NCBI RefSeq assembly: GCF_017939625.1
Contig: NZ_JAGKTC010000001.1
Location: 1,620,172 to 1,684,171, forward strand
Reading direction: 5' to 3'
DNA length: 64,000 bases
DNA from: Pseudoxanthomonas helianthi
Lineage (GTDB): Bacteria > Pseudomonadota > Gammaproteobacteria > Xanthomonadales > Xanthomonadaceae
The translations under genes were made by a program, and so were the position numbers. The notes beneath the pieces were generated by a model, which made no database searches, was not told the DNA's origin, and saw only the letters and a list, made by a program, of their open reading frames with translations. Below, piece by piece: positions 8,165-18,092 of the stretch. Numbering within the stretch: position 1 is the first letter of the stretch; each line of letters begins with the position of its first letter.

Positions 8165-9082
8165 ATGAACACCACCACCGCCGTGCCCGCCGCGACTTCG
8201 ACCCGCTGGGGCGTTCCCCTGGCCCTGGCCGCGGTCTACGTGATCTGGGGCTCGACCTACCTCGCCATCCGTTTCGCATTGGAAGGCGGCTTCCCGCCGT
8301 TCCTGCTCGGCGGCATCCGCTTCGTCGTCGCCGGCTCGATCCTGTTCGCGCTGCTGCGCCTGCGCGGAGTGGCCGCGCCGACCCTGCCGCAGTGGCGCAA
8401 CGCCGCGGTGATGGGCGTGCTGTTGCTGGTGCTGGGCAACGGCCTGGTCAACTTCGCCGAGAAGAGCGTGTCCTCGGGCATCGCCGCGGTGGCGGTCGCT
8501 TCGGCGCCGATGTGGTTCGGCATCTTCGCTTCGCTGCGCGGCGAACGGCCCAGCGTGCTGGAATGGCTGGGCATCGCGATCGGCTTCCTCGGCGTGCTGT
8601 GGTTGAACGCGGGCGCCGCCCATGACGCCAGCATGGTCGGGCTGATCGCGCTGGTGATCGCGGCGATCTCGTGGTCGTTCGGATCGGTGTGGAGCCGCGG
8701 CCGCGACTTGGCATCGCCGTTCATGACCGCGGCGGCGCAGATGCTGTGCGGCGGCGTGGCGATGGGGATCGTCGGGCTGGTTTCGGGCGAGCGCCTGCAT
8801 GCCTTGCCCAGCGCCAGTGGACTGGCCGCGTTCGCCTACCTGGTCGTGTTCGGTTCCCTGCTGGGCTTCAGCGCCTACGTGTGGCTGCTGCATCACGTGC
8901 GTCCGGCGCTGGCCGGCAGCTACGCCTACGTCAACCCGGCGATCGCCGTGGTGCTCGGCGCGTGGCTGGCGCACGAGCGCTTCACCGCGTCGGAATTCGG
9001 CGCGATGGCGGTGATCGTGGCCGGCGTGGTGGTGATCAGCATCGGCAAGCTGAAGAAGCAGGTTGCGGAGAAACGGACATGA
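8165..9082 (+). CDS. DMT/EamA-family exporter, YedA-like
   Basis: 305-residue integral membrane protein with two EamA repeats and about ten membrane helices. It opens with the typical VYVIWGSTYLAIRFALEG segment and carries a second half of the form SGLAAFAYLVVFGSLLGFSAYVW and the closing helix AVIVAGVVVISIGK. Drug/metabolite exporters of the YedA kind are thought to export amino acids or related compounds. The divergent Lrp-type gene and the palindrome between them suggest export of an amino acid sensed by that regulator (inference). The stop codon overlaps the start of rarD (ATGA). Confidence 0.85.
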   Translation: MNTTTAVPAATSTRWGVPLALAAVYVIWGSTYLAIRFALEGGFPPFLLGGIRFVVAGSILFALLRLRGVAAPTLPQWRNAAVMGVLLLVLGNGLVNFAEKSVSSGIAAVAVASAPMWFGIFASLRGERPSVLEWLGIAIGFLGVLWLNAGAAHDASMVGLIALVIAAISWSFGSVWSRGRDLASPFMTAAAQMLCGGVAMGIVGLVSGERLHALPSASGLAAFAYLVVFGSLLGFSAYVWLLHHVRPALAGSYAYVNPAIAVVLGAWLAHERFTASEFGAMAVIVAGVVVISIGKLKKQVAEKRT

Positions 9083-10011
9083 GCGGCCTGGACCGCAAGG
9101 GCGTCGCCGCCACCGTCTTCGCCTTCGTGTTGTGGGGCGTGGTGCCGTTGTACTGGCACGCGCTGAAGGTGGTGCCGTCGCTGCAGATCATCGCCCATCG
9201 CATCGTATGGAGCGCGCTGCTGGTGCTGGGCTGGCTGGCGCTGAAGAACGGACTGGGCTGGTGGCGCGAAATCCGCGCCAAGCCGCGCGCGCTGGCCACG
9301 CTGGCGTTGAGCAGCGCGCTGATCGCGTTCAACTGGGGCCTGTACATCTGGGCGGTCAACGCCGGCCACGTGGTCGAAACCAGCCTCGGCTATTTCATCA
9401 ATCCGCTGCTCAACGTGGTGCTGGGCGTGCTGGTGCTGCGCGAACGGCTCAACCCGGTGCAGTGGGCCGCGGTGGGTTTCGCCGCGCTCGGCGTGGCCTG
9501 GTTGACCTGGCAGGCCGGCGCGCCGCCGTGGATCGCGATCGGGCTGGCGGTGTCGTTCGGCCTGTACGGACTGGTGCGCAAGCTGGTCGCGGTCGATGCG
9601 GTCGGCGGGCTGGCGGTGGAAAGCCTGTACCTGTTCGCGCCGGCGCTGGCTTTCCTGGCCTGGGCCGAATCCGGTCATGGCGGCGGCTTCGTGCAGGGCT
9701 GGGGCTGGGGCATCGACGTGTTGTTGGTGGTCGGCGGCGCGGTCACCGCGTTGCCGCTGATCGGCTTCGCCTACGGCGTGCGCCGCATCCCGCTGTCGAT
9801 CGTCGGCCTGATGCAGTACATCGCGCCGACCCTGCAGTTGCTAATCGGCGTGCTGGTGCTCGGCGAGCCGTTCGGCCAGACTCGTGCGATCGGCTTCGCC
9901 TGCATCTGGATCGGGCTGGCGGTGTTCGCGCTGGACGGCATCGTGCGCTCGCGCCGCCCGGCGCCACCGATGCGGCCGGCAACCTGCACGGCCGACTGTG
10001 GGGCGCCCTGA
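9079..10011 (+). CDS. rarD: EamA family transporter RarD
   Basis: 310 residues with ten membrane helices. FAFVLWGVVPLYWHALK near the N terminus and FNWGLYIWAVNAGHVVETSLG are diagnostic of RarD, and GYFINPLLNVVLGVLVLRERL completes the first half. The natural substrate is unknown; E. coli rarD was named from a chloramphenicol-related phenotype. The ATG at 9079 overlaps the previous stop by four bases, so the two transporters are probably cotranslated. The C-terminal tail after IVRSRRPAPP is not part of the family fold. Confidence 0.88.
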   Translation: MSGLDRKGVAATVFAFVLWGVVPLYWHALKVVPSLQIIAHRIVWSALLVLGWLALKNGLGWWREIRAKPRALATLALSSALIAFNWGLYIWAVNAGHVVETSLGYFINPLLNVVLGVLVLRERLNPVQWAAVGFAALGVAWLTWQAGAPPWIAIGLAVSFGLYGLVRKLVAVDAVGGLAVESLYLFAPALAFLAWAESGHGGGFVQGWGWGIDVLLVVGGAVTALPLIGFAYGVRRIPLSIVGLMQYIAPTLQLLIGVLVLGEPFGQTRAIGFACIWIGLAVFALDGIVRSRRPAPPMRPATCTADCGAP

Positions 10012-10013
10012 AC

Positions 10014-10529
10014 ATGCGACCGTCCCCGATCGATCCGGCGACGCTGCGCGCGCTGGCGGAATTCCCCGATTCGCTCGAAGCGCATTTCGCCGCGTTCCCC
10101 GCCGACGCCGTGCACTGGTCGCCGGCGGACTGGTCGGGCATTCCCAGCGAACGCTTCACCGCGCACGAGCAGGTCTGCCACGTGCGCGACGTGGAGATCG
10201 ACGGCTACCACGTGCGCTTCCGGCGCGCGTTGGACGAAGCCAACCCGTTCCTGCCCGACCTGGGCAGTGAGGCCCTGGCGCGCGAGCGCAACTATGTCGG
10301 ACAGGACGCGCATGCGGCGCTGGCCGCATTCCGTGCGGCTCGCCGCGAGACGCTCGCCTTGCTGGCCCATTTGGACGCGACGCAATGGTCGCGCCCGGCG
10401 TTCTTCGAAGACTACGGCCCGACCACGGTGCGCGGCCTGGTCCATTACCTGTGCAGCCACGACCAGCAGCACATGGCCGGATTGCAGTGGTTGCGCGGCA
10501 AGTTCGATGCCGTGCGCGGTGCGGTGTAG
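10014..10529 (+). CDS. DinB-like putative metalloenzyme
   Basis: 171-residue four-helix protein of the DinB/YfiT type. Candidate metal ligands are His in FTAHEQVCHVRD near residue 50 and the HDQQH segment near residue 155 (HYLCSHDQQHMAGLQWL). Members of the superfamily include thiol transferases and damage-induced proteins, so the reaction is not predictable. It starts two bases after the rarD stop, implying a yedA-rarD-dinB operon. A row of palindromic repeats follows. Confidence 0.75.
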   Translation: MRPSPIDPATLRALAEFPDSLEAHFAAFPADAVHWSPADWSGIPSERFTAHEQVCHVRDVEIDGYHVRFRRALDEANPFLPDLGSEALARERNYVGQDAHAALAAFRAARRETLALLAHLDATQWSRPAFFEDYGPTTVRGLVHYLCSHDQQHMAGLQWLRGKFDAVRGAV

Positions 10530-10567
10530 CGAAATCCGGGATTCGGCGTAACGACCGCTTCTGCTTC

Positions 10568-10713
10568 GTAGAGCCTGCCCCCGCGTAGGCGGGGGTGCCG
10601 GACTTGTCCCGGCACGCTTTTGACTTCATCGCGAAAGGCAAAAAAGCAAGCCGGGACAAGCCCGGCTTCTACAAAAGCAACGCTCGGAAGCAGCCGAGCA
10701 TGCTCGGCTCTAC
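10568..10713. repeat. Cluster of GTAG-type palindromic repeats
   Basis: Three REP-like units carry the GTAG end mark. Unit one runs forward from 10568 (GTAGAGCC, then CCCCCGCG-TAGG-CGGGGG). The other two are reversed: AGCCGGGA-CAAG-CCCGGCTTCTAC at 10649-10672 and AGCCGAGC-ATGCTCGGCTCTAC at 10692-10713. More stems follow to about 10768 (GCCGGGACGAGCCCGGC; CCCCCGCCTATGCGGGGG). They resemble the GTAG repeats described in Stenotrophomonas. No transposase is visible in the window. Confidence 0.75.
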
Positions 10714-10780
10714 AAGGCAAAAACAGGCCGGGACGAGCCCGGCTCCCCCGCCTATGCGGGGGCCTCTGGGAAAGCGGCGC

Positions 10781-12094
10781 TTACGCGCCGCGCAATGCGT
10801 CGGTCACCGGCTGCTGTGCGGCGCGCAGGGCCGGGAACAGGCCGCCGACGAAACCGATCGCCAGCGCCCACTTGATCCCGGTCCACAGCACCGACGGCGA
10901 CACGTCGAACGAGAAGGTCAGCTGGCCGACGCCGCCGGCGATGGTCGAAGCGGTGAAGCCGTTGAACACCAGCCACGCGATCAGTCCGCCGATCAAACCG
11001 CCGAGCAGCGCCAGCAGCATCGTTTCCAGCATCACCGCGACCACCACCGGAATGCCGCGGAAGCCGATCGCGCGCAGCGTGGCGATTTCGCGCGCGCGCG
11101 TTGCCACGGTCGCGAACATGGTGTTGAGCGCGCCGAACACCGCGCCGATCGCCATGATCGCCCCGACGATGATCCCGATGATGCGGATCACCGTGGTCAT
11201 GCCTTCGGACTGCTTGCTGAAGTAGGCCAGCGTGGTCTTCACGTCCACGTCCAGGCGCGGGTCGCCCTTCAGCGCGGACTGGAAGCCCTTGAACGCCTTC
11301 GCATCGGTCAGCTGCGCGGTCACCGAGGTGCGCGTGCTGCCGCGGCGATAGGTCGTGGCCACGACTTCGGCGTCGGCCCACAGTTCCGAATCCATCGCGT
11401 CGCCGGAATGGAAGATGCCGGCCACGGTCCAGGTCTGCGCGCCGAGCTTGATCTGCTTGCCCGGCTCGAGCCCGGCGAACTGGCGCTGCGCGCCGGTACC
11501 GGCCATCACTTCGCGGCGGCCGCTGGCGAACTTGCGTCCGGCGACGACCTTCACGTTCGGCCGCACCGTCCACGCCGCATCGCCGATGCCGCGCAGCTGC
11601 ACGCTACCGTCTTCGCCGGGCTTGCCGCCCTTCAGCGGCAGGTTGGCGGCGACGACCAGCTCGGGCGAGACCAGCGGACGGTTCTGCGCATCGCGGGCCA
11701 CGCCGGGCGCCTGGCCGATCACGTTGATGCTTTCGTGGTCGAGCGTGGACATCACCTCCGCCGCCGATGCGCCGCGCAATACGATCGCGCTGCTTTCATT
11801 GCCGCTGGCGCGCAGGGTGGCGCGGTAGCCTTCGGCCATCGCCAGCATCGCCACCAGCACCGCGACCACGCCGGCGATGCCGATCACGATCACCGACGAA
11901 GCGCCGATGCGCTGGCGCAGCGTGCTTAGACCTACCTGAGTCACCGAGCCGGCCTGCTGGCCGCGCCGGGTCAGCAGCAGCCACAGCAGGAAGCCCGCGG
12001 CCAACACCGCCAGCACGAACCACGGTGCCGCCAGCCATACCGCGATGCCGACCAGGGTCACCAGGAACCACAACAAACCTTTGAGGAATTTCAT
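10781..12094 (-). CDS. FtsX/MacB-type ABC transporter permease (second)
   Basis: 437 residues. Two helices at the N terminus (residues 5-45) are followed by a cytosolic link and the usual MacB plan: a helix (VIVIGIAGVVAVLVAMLAM), a large periplasmic domain (about residues 90-300) and three C-terminal helices with the FtsX signature (TVATRAREIATLRAIGFRG). The extra N-terminal helix pair is unusual for this family. The gene is the last of a four-gene operon (adaptor, ATPase, permease, permease) read on the minus strand, separated from the previous gene by 12 bases. Having two different permeases suggests a heterodimeric exporter. Confidence 0.88.
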   Translation of the reverse strand: MKFLKGLLWFLVTLVGIAVWLAAPWFVLAVLAAGFLLWLLLTRRGQQAGSVTQVGLSTLRQRIGASSVIVIGIAGVVAVLVAMLAMAEGYRATLRASGNESSAIVLRGASAAEVMSTLDHESINVIGQAPGVARDAQNRPLVSPELVVAANLPLKGGKPGEDGSVQLRGIGDAAWTVRPNVKVVAGRKFASGRREVMAGTGAQRQFAGLEPGKQIKLGAQTWTVAGIFHSGDAMDSELWADAEVVATTYRRGSTRTSVTAQLTDAKAFKGFQSALKGDPRLDVDVKTTLAYFSKQSEGMTTVIRIIGIIVGAIMAIGAVFGALNTMFATVATRAREIATLRAIGFRGIPVVVAVMLETMLLALLGGLIGGLIAWLVFNGFTASTIAGGVGQLTFSFDVSPSVLWTGIKWALAIGFVGGLFPALRAAQQPVTDALRGA

Positions 12095-12106
12095 CGTGAT
12101 TCTCCG

Positions 12107-13273
12107 TTAACGTCCAGCCAGTGCATCGACGATGTTCAAACGCATCGCTCGGATCGCCGGCAACAAGCCGACCAGCACGCCGATGGCGACCATCAGGCCC
12201 AGTCCCGGCAACCAGATGCTCAGGTTGATCGGCGGCATGTTGATCACCCCGCCGCTGACCAGGGTAAGGATCGGACCGATCACCGTGGCCAGGCCCAGGC
12301 CGAGCACGCCGCCGAGCAGCACCAGCAGCACCGATTCGGACAGTACCAGTCCCAGCACCGAGGTGTTGCTGAAGCCGATCGTCTTCAGCACCGCCAGCTC
12401 GGGAATGCGCTCGCGCACCGCCTGGGCCATGGTGTTGCCGGTCAGCAGCAGCAGGGTGAAGAACACCGCGCCCATGATCGAACCGACGATCAGGCCGATG
12501 TCGGCCATCTGCTTCATCCAGCTAGCGGCCGCCGCGGACTCCGTCATCGACTTGGTTTCGTGGTCGGAGTTGGCCGACAGCGCGTCGATGGCCTTGGCCA
12601 CGCGGTCGGCCTGGTTCACGTCGGCGACGCTGCTGACGTACCAGCCGACCTGGCCGCGGTTGTACGGGCAGGATTCGTCGAAATACTTCCAGTGCATGAT
12701 GATCATCTGGCCGTACCAGCCGCCGCTGGCCTTGTCCTTCGGCTTCATCACGCCGACGATGTCGAAGGCCCAGTTCTTGCTGCCGTCGCTGTTCGGGAAG
12801 ATGGTCGACATCAGCGGGATCTTCTGTCCGACCTTCCACTTGAAGCGCTTCATCAGGTCTTCGCCGACCAGCACGCCGGTGCGGGTTGCGTCGAAGGCCT
12901 GGCGCTGCGCCGCGGAGACTTCGATTTCCGGATACAGGTCCAGGTAGTTCGGCGCCACGGCGAAGCTGAAGACCTGGTTCTCCGGCTTCTGGTAGGCGCC
13001 GCCGAACCAGTTGGCGTAGGTCACCGCCTTGACCCCGTCGGTGCGGGCGATGCGGTCGTTCAACGACAGCGGCAAGGTGTCGATGAACGACAGCTTGGAG
13101 CCGGTCTGCAGGCGCTTGGCGCCCTGCGCGCTTTGCCCGGCCTGGTCGAAGCTGACGCGCACGCCGTTGAGCAGGCCGAACAGCAGGAACGCGGCCAGGA
13201 TCGATACCAGGGTCAGGATGGTCCGGGTCTTGCGGCGGAACAGTTCCGCCCAGATCAGGTGCAGGTATTTCAT
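12107..13273 (-). CDS. FtsX/MacB-type ABC transporter permease (first)
   Basis: 388 residues beginning MKYLHLIWAELFRRKTRTIL, the N-terminal signature of MacB-like permeases. A periplasmic domain follows (about residues 45-265), then three helices with VRERIPELAVLKTIGFSN, the conserved FtsX loop. It lacks an ATPase domain, which is supplied by the gene immediately upstream. A family of exporters of this shape moves peptides, lipoproteins or small drugs through a periplasmic adaptor. The cargo is not indicated. Confidence 0.9.
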   Translation of the reverse strand: MKYLHLIWAELFRRKTRTILTLVSILAAFLLFGLLNGVRVSFDQAGQSAQGAKRLQTGSKLSFIDTLPLSLNDRIARTDGVKAVTYANWFGGAYQKPENQVFSFAVAPNYLDLYPEIEVSAAQRQAFDATRTGVLVGEDLMKRFKWKVGQKIPLMSTIFPNSDGSKNWAFDIVGVMKPKDKASGGWYGQMIIMHWKYFDESCPYNRGQVGWYVSSVADVNQADRVAKAIDALSANSDHETKSMTESAAAASWMKQMADIGLIVGSIMGAVFFTLLLLTGNTMAQAVRERIPELAVLKTIGFSNTSVLGLVLSESVLLVLLGGVLGLGLATVIGPILTLVSGGVINMPPINLSIWLPGLGLMVAIGVLVGLLPAIRAMRLNIVDALAGR

Positions 13274-13294
13274 GATGCGGTTCCTTCTCCGGTT

Positions 13295-13374
13295 GTCGTC
13301 CCGAACGCAGCGAGGGATCTGCTTTTGCGGCGATGCGAATCGAACGGCAGATGCTTCGTTGCGCTCGGAACGAC
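13295..13374. repeat. Inverted repeat between ABC ATPase and permease genes
   Basis: GTCGTCCCGAACGCAGCGAG (13295-13314) recurs inverted as CTTCGTTGCGCTCGGAACGAC ending at 13374, and both arms continue to a GCAGAT/ATCTGC inner pair. A stem of about 25 pairs with a 24-base loop lies inside the operon and may attenuate or process its mRNA. Confidence 0.6.
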
Positions 13375-13379
13375 AGAGA

Positions 13380-14072
<693 letters not shown>

Positions 14073-14196
14073 GGTCTTGCCTCGATTTGCGGGGCAGGCG
14101 CCCCGGGGTGGTCTTGGGTACGACGAACGGGAATGCGGGTTTTCGACAGCGGACAAACAAGATTCGTCATGACCGACATGCATCGGTCAAAAGCCC

Positions 14197-14280
14197 CGCG
14201 CAGGCGGGAATCGCTCATGCCCTTGCCTTGTTTCCGGGAGAAGCAGGAAGCGAAAAGCAAGAGCGATTCCCGCCTGCGCG
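14197..14280. repeat. 20-bp perfect inverted repeat upstream of the ABC ATPase gene
   Basis: CGCGCAGGCGGGAATCGCTC (14197-14216) is repeated inverted at 14261-14280, separated by 44 bases. It lies in the 226-base gap between the adaptor and ATPase genes, so the operon mRNA would carry a strong stem there. Confidence 0.7.
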
Positions 14281-14298
14281 GGAATGACGAGCAAAAAA

Positions 14299-15555
14299 CT
14301 ATTCCGCGGCGTCCTCGGCCAGCTTCACCTTGCCGCCGTCCTTCAATTCCGCCGGCGGGTCCAGCACCACGTTATCGCCGCCTTGCAGGCCGGACAGCAC
14401 CAGGCGGTCATTGCCCAGCGTGGCGCCGGTCTTCAGCGAACGCTGTTCGACGCGGTCCTCTTCGCCGACGACGAAGGCCACGTCCTGGCCGTCGCGTTGG
14501 GCGATCGCCGCCGCCGGGACGCGCACGCCCTGCGGCTGCTGCGTTGCCTGCTGCTGCGGCTTGGCCGGTTCGAGGAAACTGACGTTGACGCCCATCTCCG
14601 GCACGATGCGCGGGTCCCTCGACTTCAGCGCGATGCGCACCTTGACCGTGGCCTTGCCGCGGTCGGCGGTGGGGATGACCGCGATGACCTCGGCGGGGAT
14701 CTTCCAGTCCGGATAGGCGTTCAGCGTGGCCTGCACCGGCATCTTCGGCTGCACGCGGCCGATGAAGGCCTCGCCGACGTCGACTTCCACTTCCAGCGAA
14801 TCCATGTCGACGATGGTGCCGATGCCGGTGCGGGTGAAGCCGCCGCCGGCCGACAGCGGCGAGACGATCTCGCCCGGCTGCGCGGCCTTGGCGGTGACCA
14901 CGCCGGCGAACGGCGCGCGCACCACGGTGTTGTCCACGCCGATGTCGGCGATGCGCAGGCCGTCGGCGGCGACCTTGGCGTTGCGCTGCGCGGTCAGCAG
15001 CTCGGCGCGCAGCGCGTCGCGCGCGGCGATGGCCTCGTCGTACTGCGAACGCGAGACCAGTTGCTGCGACACCAGCTTCGACAGCCGCGCCGCGTCGGCT
15101 TCGGCCTGCTTCAGCCGCGCCTGCACGCCGGTGACCTGGCTCTGCGCCGCGCCGTACTGCGCGCGCGAAAGCGAGCGTTGCGCATCGGCGTCGATCGGGT
15201 CCAGCGTGGCCATCACCTGGCCCGCCTCGACGCGCTGGCCTTCCTCGATCAGCACCTCGCGGACCTTGCCGGTGATCTTGGCCGAGACCGTGGCCATGCG
15301 CCGGGCGACGACGTAGCCGGTCGCGTCCAGCACCGAAGCGCTGGACGCATCGCCGCTGGCCATCGCCACCACCGGCGCGGTCTTCACTTCGATCGGTTTC
15401 TCGCGGCCGAACACTGCCCATGCGCCGATGCCCAGCACCAGCAGCACCACGGCGGCGATGGACAGGCGGATCCACAATCCGCGCCGGGACGGCGGCGGCG
15501 TCGCGGCTTTGCGGTCGATGCGGAGTTCCTTCAGCAGGTCGGGGGAGCTATTCAT
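14299..15555 (-). CDS. HlyD/MacA-family periplasmic adaptor
   Basis: 418 residues. One N-terminal membrane helix (LSIAAVVLLVLGIGAWAVFG, residues 31-50) anchors a periplasmic adaptor. A lipoyl-like half-motif follows (VSAKITGKVREVLIEEGQRV), then a coiled-coil hairpin (about residues 125-205), the second half-lipoyl (VRAPFAGVVTAKAAQPGEI) and a beta-barrel domain. Adaptors of this kind bridge an inner-membrane ABC pump to an outer-membrane channel. No TolC-like gene is visible here, so an unlinked one would be used. It is the first gene of the exporter operon. Confidence 0.92.
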   Translation of the reverse strand: MNSSPDLLKELRIDRKAATPPPSRRGLWIRLSIAAVVLLVLGIGAWAVFGREKPIEVKTAPVVAMASGDASSASVLDATGYVVARRMATVSAKITGKVREVLIEEGQRVEAGQVMATLDPIDADAQRSLSRAQYGAAQSQVTGVQARLKQAEADAARLSKLVSQQLVSRSQYDEAIAARDALRAELLTAQRNAKVAADGLRIADIGVDNTVVRAPFAGVVTAKAAQPGEIVSPLSAGGGFTRTGIGTIVDMDSLEVEVDVGEAFIGRVQPKMPVQATLNAYPDWKIPAEVIAVIPTADRGKATVKVRIALKSRDPRIVPEMGVNVSFLEPAKPQQQATQQPQGVRVPAAAIAQRDGQDVAFVVGEEDRVEQRSLKTGATLGNDRLVLSGLQGGDNVVLDPPAELKDGGKVKLAEDAAE

Positions 15556-15724
15556 CGGCAGGGGCGCTCAAGGGGGTGGCGTCGCGAGGTGGCAAGTGTG
15601 ACCATTCCTGCCGGAGCATGCCAAGTTGCCGGAAGTCACCCGGGTGATGCCGATGTGACGGGGTGCCGAAGCGCACGGCAGGTTTTCCACATAATCCGGG
15701 CATCGGGGAATCGAGGGGACGACG

Positions 15725-16153
15725 ATGGCGAATCCGCGGCGACCGCTGGGCATGATGCTGATCGGCATGGCGGCACTGCTCTGGTACCTGGCCTGCCTGA
15801 CCATGATGGTCCGCGAACTGGCCCTGCCGCCCGCGGTGGTGGCGGCCTTGTCGCTGGCCGACCAGGAGATCCGATCGGCCACGCCGGCCTGGTCGCACGT
15901 GGTATCCGGCTTCGCCATCGCCACCGGCCTGCTCGGCGCCGCCGGCCTGCTGCGGGCCAGGGCCTGGTCCGCCGGCATGTTCCAGTTGTCGATGCTCGGC
16001 GCGCTGGTGCAGATGGCATCGCTGTACGCGGTCACCCCGGCATGGGACCACTACGGCGTGCAGGGCACGATGTTCCCCTTGCTGCGCATCGCGGTCGCCC
16101 TGTTGCTGTGGCGCTACGCCGACGATGCGCGGGTACGTGGCCGGCTGGCCTGA
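15725..16153 (+). CDS. Four-helix membrane protein of unknown function
   Basis: 142 residues with four hydrophobic segments (LIGMAALLWYLACLTMM near residue 12; a second near 60-80 SGFAIATGLLGAAGLL; a third MFQLSMLGALVQMASLYAV; a fourth FPLLRIAVALLLW). The layout is that of small sugar-transporter-like or DoxX-like proteins, but no family motif is clear. GAGGGG precedes the ATG by about six bases. It stands alone, divergent from the adaptor gene, with a 170-base gap that would hold both promoters. I do not recognise the gene. Confidence 0.7.
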   Translation: MANPRRPLGMMLIGMAALLWYLACLTMMVRELALPPAVVAALSLADQEIRSATPAWSHVVSGFAIATGLLGAAGLLRARAWSAGMFQLSMLGALVQMASLYAVTPAWDHYGVQGTMFPLLRIAVALLLWRYADDARVRGRLA

Positions 16154-16350
16154 GCACGCCAACGCGTCGATAGCGGAGCGGTATCGGGCGACGGCGGCGA
16201 TCCTGGCGCGGTTTCGGGGCATGCGTGCAGGCTAGCGACGGCGGCCGGGGCCGTCATCTGACGCTTGTCATGTCGAATGCGTGATCCGCGCGACTGCCGG
16301 CGAGGCGCGCGCGGCGGCATCGTGCCGCCATTCCACACGGAGGCAGCGGG

Positions 16351-17283
16351 ATGGCGATTCAACAAGGCACGCTGGCGCGCCTGCGCGGCGCGACCAAGGC
16401 GTACGGCGCGGTGCAGGCCCTGGCCGGCATCGACCTGGAATTGCACGGCGGCGAAATGCTGGCCCTGCTCGGTCCGAACGGCGCCGGCAAGACCACCGCG
16501 ATCGGTCTGCTGCTCGGCCTGATCCGCGCGGACGCCGGCGAAGTCTCGCTGTTCGGCATGGACCCGCAGCGGATCGAGGCGCGCCGCCACATCGGGGTGA
16601 TGCTGCAGGACGCGCAACTGCCGCCGACCCTGCGCGTTGGCGAACTGATCCGCCTGACCGCGAGTTATTACCCGTCGCCGCGCAGTGTCGCCGAAAGCGC
16701 GGAGCTGGCCGGCGTTGCCGACCTGTTGCAGCGCCAATACGGCAAGCTGTCCGGCGGCCAGCAACGCCGCGTGCAGTTCGCCCTGGCGCTGTGCGGCCGG
16801 CCGCAACTGCTGTTCCTCGACGAACCCACCGTGGGCATGGACATCGAGGCCCGACAGAAGCTGTGGCAGGCGATCCGCCACCTGGTCGCCGAAGGCAATG
16901 CGGTGGTGCTGACCACGCATTACCTGGAGGAAGCCGAAGCGCTGGCCGACCGCGTCTGCGTAATGGGGCGCGGCAAGCTGATCAGCGAAGGCAGCGTGGA
17001 AGCGTTGCGCGCGCGCATCGCGCTGAAGCGGGTGTGGTGCGCGACGAAATTGTCGCAGGCGGAAGTCGCGACCTGGCCGGAAGTGGCCGAGGCGCGCATC
17101 GACGGCGAGCGCCTGTGCCTGTCCACCGAATATCCGGAATTGCTGGTGCGCCGCCTGTTCGCGGAAGACCTGCACCTTTCGTCGCTGGAGGTGCGCGCCG
17201 CCGGCCTGGCCGAGGCCTTCACCGAACTGACCCGCGAAGACGACATCGCCCATAACAGTCGTGCCTTGCAGGAAGCCGCCTGA
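16351..17283 (+). CDS. ABC-2 exporter ATP-binding protein
   Basis: 310 residues with Walker A GPNGAGKTT (about residues 44-52), Q-loop GVMLQDAQLPPTLRV, signature KLSGGQQRRVQFALAL, Walker B LLFLDEPTVGMD and the switch histidine in LTTHYLEEAEAL. GLLLGLIRADAGEVSLFG places it with CcmA/DrrA-like ATPases that work with ABC-2 permeases. GGAGG lies eight bases before the ATG. It overlaps the permease start by one base. The following sensor kinase and regulator genes suggest the exporter answers a membrane or antibiotic signal, as in Bacillus DesKR or LiaRS-type loci (inference). Confidence 0.93.
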   Translation: MAIQQGTLARLRGATKAYGAVQALAGIDLELHGGEMLALLGPNGAGKTTAIGLLLGLIRADAGEVSLFGMDPQRIEARRHIGVMLQDAQLPPTLRVGELIRLTASYYPSPRSVAESAELAGVADLLQRQYGKLSGGQQRRVQFALALCGRPQLLFLDEPTVGMDIEARQKLWQAIRHLVAEGNAVVLTTHYLEEAEALADRVCVMGRGKLISEGSVEALRARIALKRVWCATKLSQAEVATWPEVAEARIDGERLCLSTEYPELLVRRLFAEDLHLSSLEVRAAGLAEAFTELTREDDIAHNSRALQEAA

Positions 17284-18059
17284 TGAACGCCATCCTCGAC
17301 AACGCCTCGAACACGATGCCCCGCGCACGTGTGTTCAACGCCTACCTGCAGGAAACCCGCAGCGAGATCCTGCGCTACCTGCGCAATCCCGGTTTCCTGT
17401 TGCCGACCCTGCTGTTCCCGACCGTGTTCTACCTGATGTTCGGCGTGCTGCTCGGCCATGGCAGCGAGCAGGCGCGTTACATGCTGGCCGCGTATTCCAC
17501 CTTCGGGGTGATGGCGCCGGGCCTGTTCGGTTTCGGCGTATCGCTGGCGCTGGAACGCGACGGCGGGTTGCTCACGCTGAAGCGCGCGCTGCCGATGCCG
17601 CCGGCCGCGTACCTGGTCGGCAAGATGGCGATGGCGATGCTGGTCGCGGCCGCAATCGCCTCGCTGCTGCTGGCGATCGCCCTGTTCGTCGCCCACGTGC
17701 CGTTGCCCGCCGCGCAGGCATCGCGCCTGTTCGCGCTGGAAGTCGCCGGCGTGGTGCCGTTCTGCGCGCTGGGCCTGCTGCTCGGCACGCTGATCAAGGG
17801 CCAGGGCGCGCCCGGCTTGATCAACATGATCTACCTGCCGATGGCGTTCCTGTCCGGCCTGTGGTTCCCGCTGTCGATGATGCCGAAGTTCCTGCAGCAG
17901 CTTGCGCCGGTCTGGCCCAGCTTCCATCTCAACCAACTGGCGATGTCCGCGGTCGGCATGCCGTCGCTGGGCTCAGGCCTGCAGCATGCGCTGGTGCTGT
18001 GCGGCTTCACCGTCGCCTGCCTGTGGCTGGCCGCGCGTCGCCTGCGCCGCAACGGTTGA
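17283..18059 (+). CDS. ABC-2 type permease
   Basis: 258 residues with six predicted helices (LLPTLLFPTVFYLMFGVLLG; TFGVMAPGLFGFGVSLAL; MAMAMLVAAAIASLLLAI; FCALGLLLGTLIKGQG; the amphipathic MIYLPMAFLSGLWFPLSMMP; and a C-terminal helix). The GLWFPLSMMPKFLQ region is the conserved ABC-2 re-entrant stretch. It is read directly after its ATPase (TGATG overlap) and before a two-component system. The cargo is unknown. Confidence 0.9.
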   Translation: MNAILDNASNTMPRARVFNAYLQETRSEILRYLRNPGFLLPTLLFPTVFYLMFGVLLGHGSEQARYMLAAYSTFGVMAPGLFGFGVSLALERDGGLLTLKRALPMPPAAYLVGKMAMAMLVAAAIASLLLAIALFVAHVPLPAAQASRLFALEVAGVVPFCALGLLLGTLIKGQGAPGLINMIYLPMAFLSGLWFPLSMMPKFLQQLAPVWPSFHLNQLAMSAVGMPSLGSGLQHALVLCGFTVACLWLAARRLRRNG

Positions 18060-18092
18060 ACGGATGCGCAGGCGCTGCCGTAGGATGCGCGC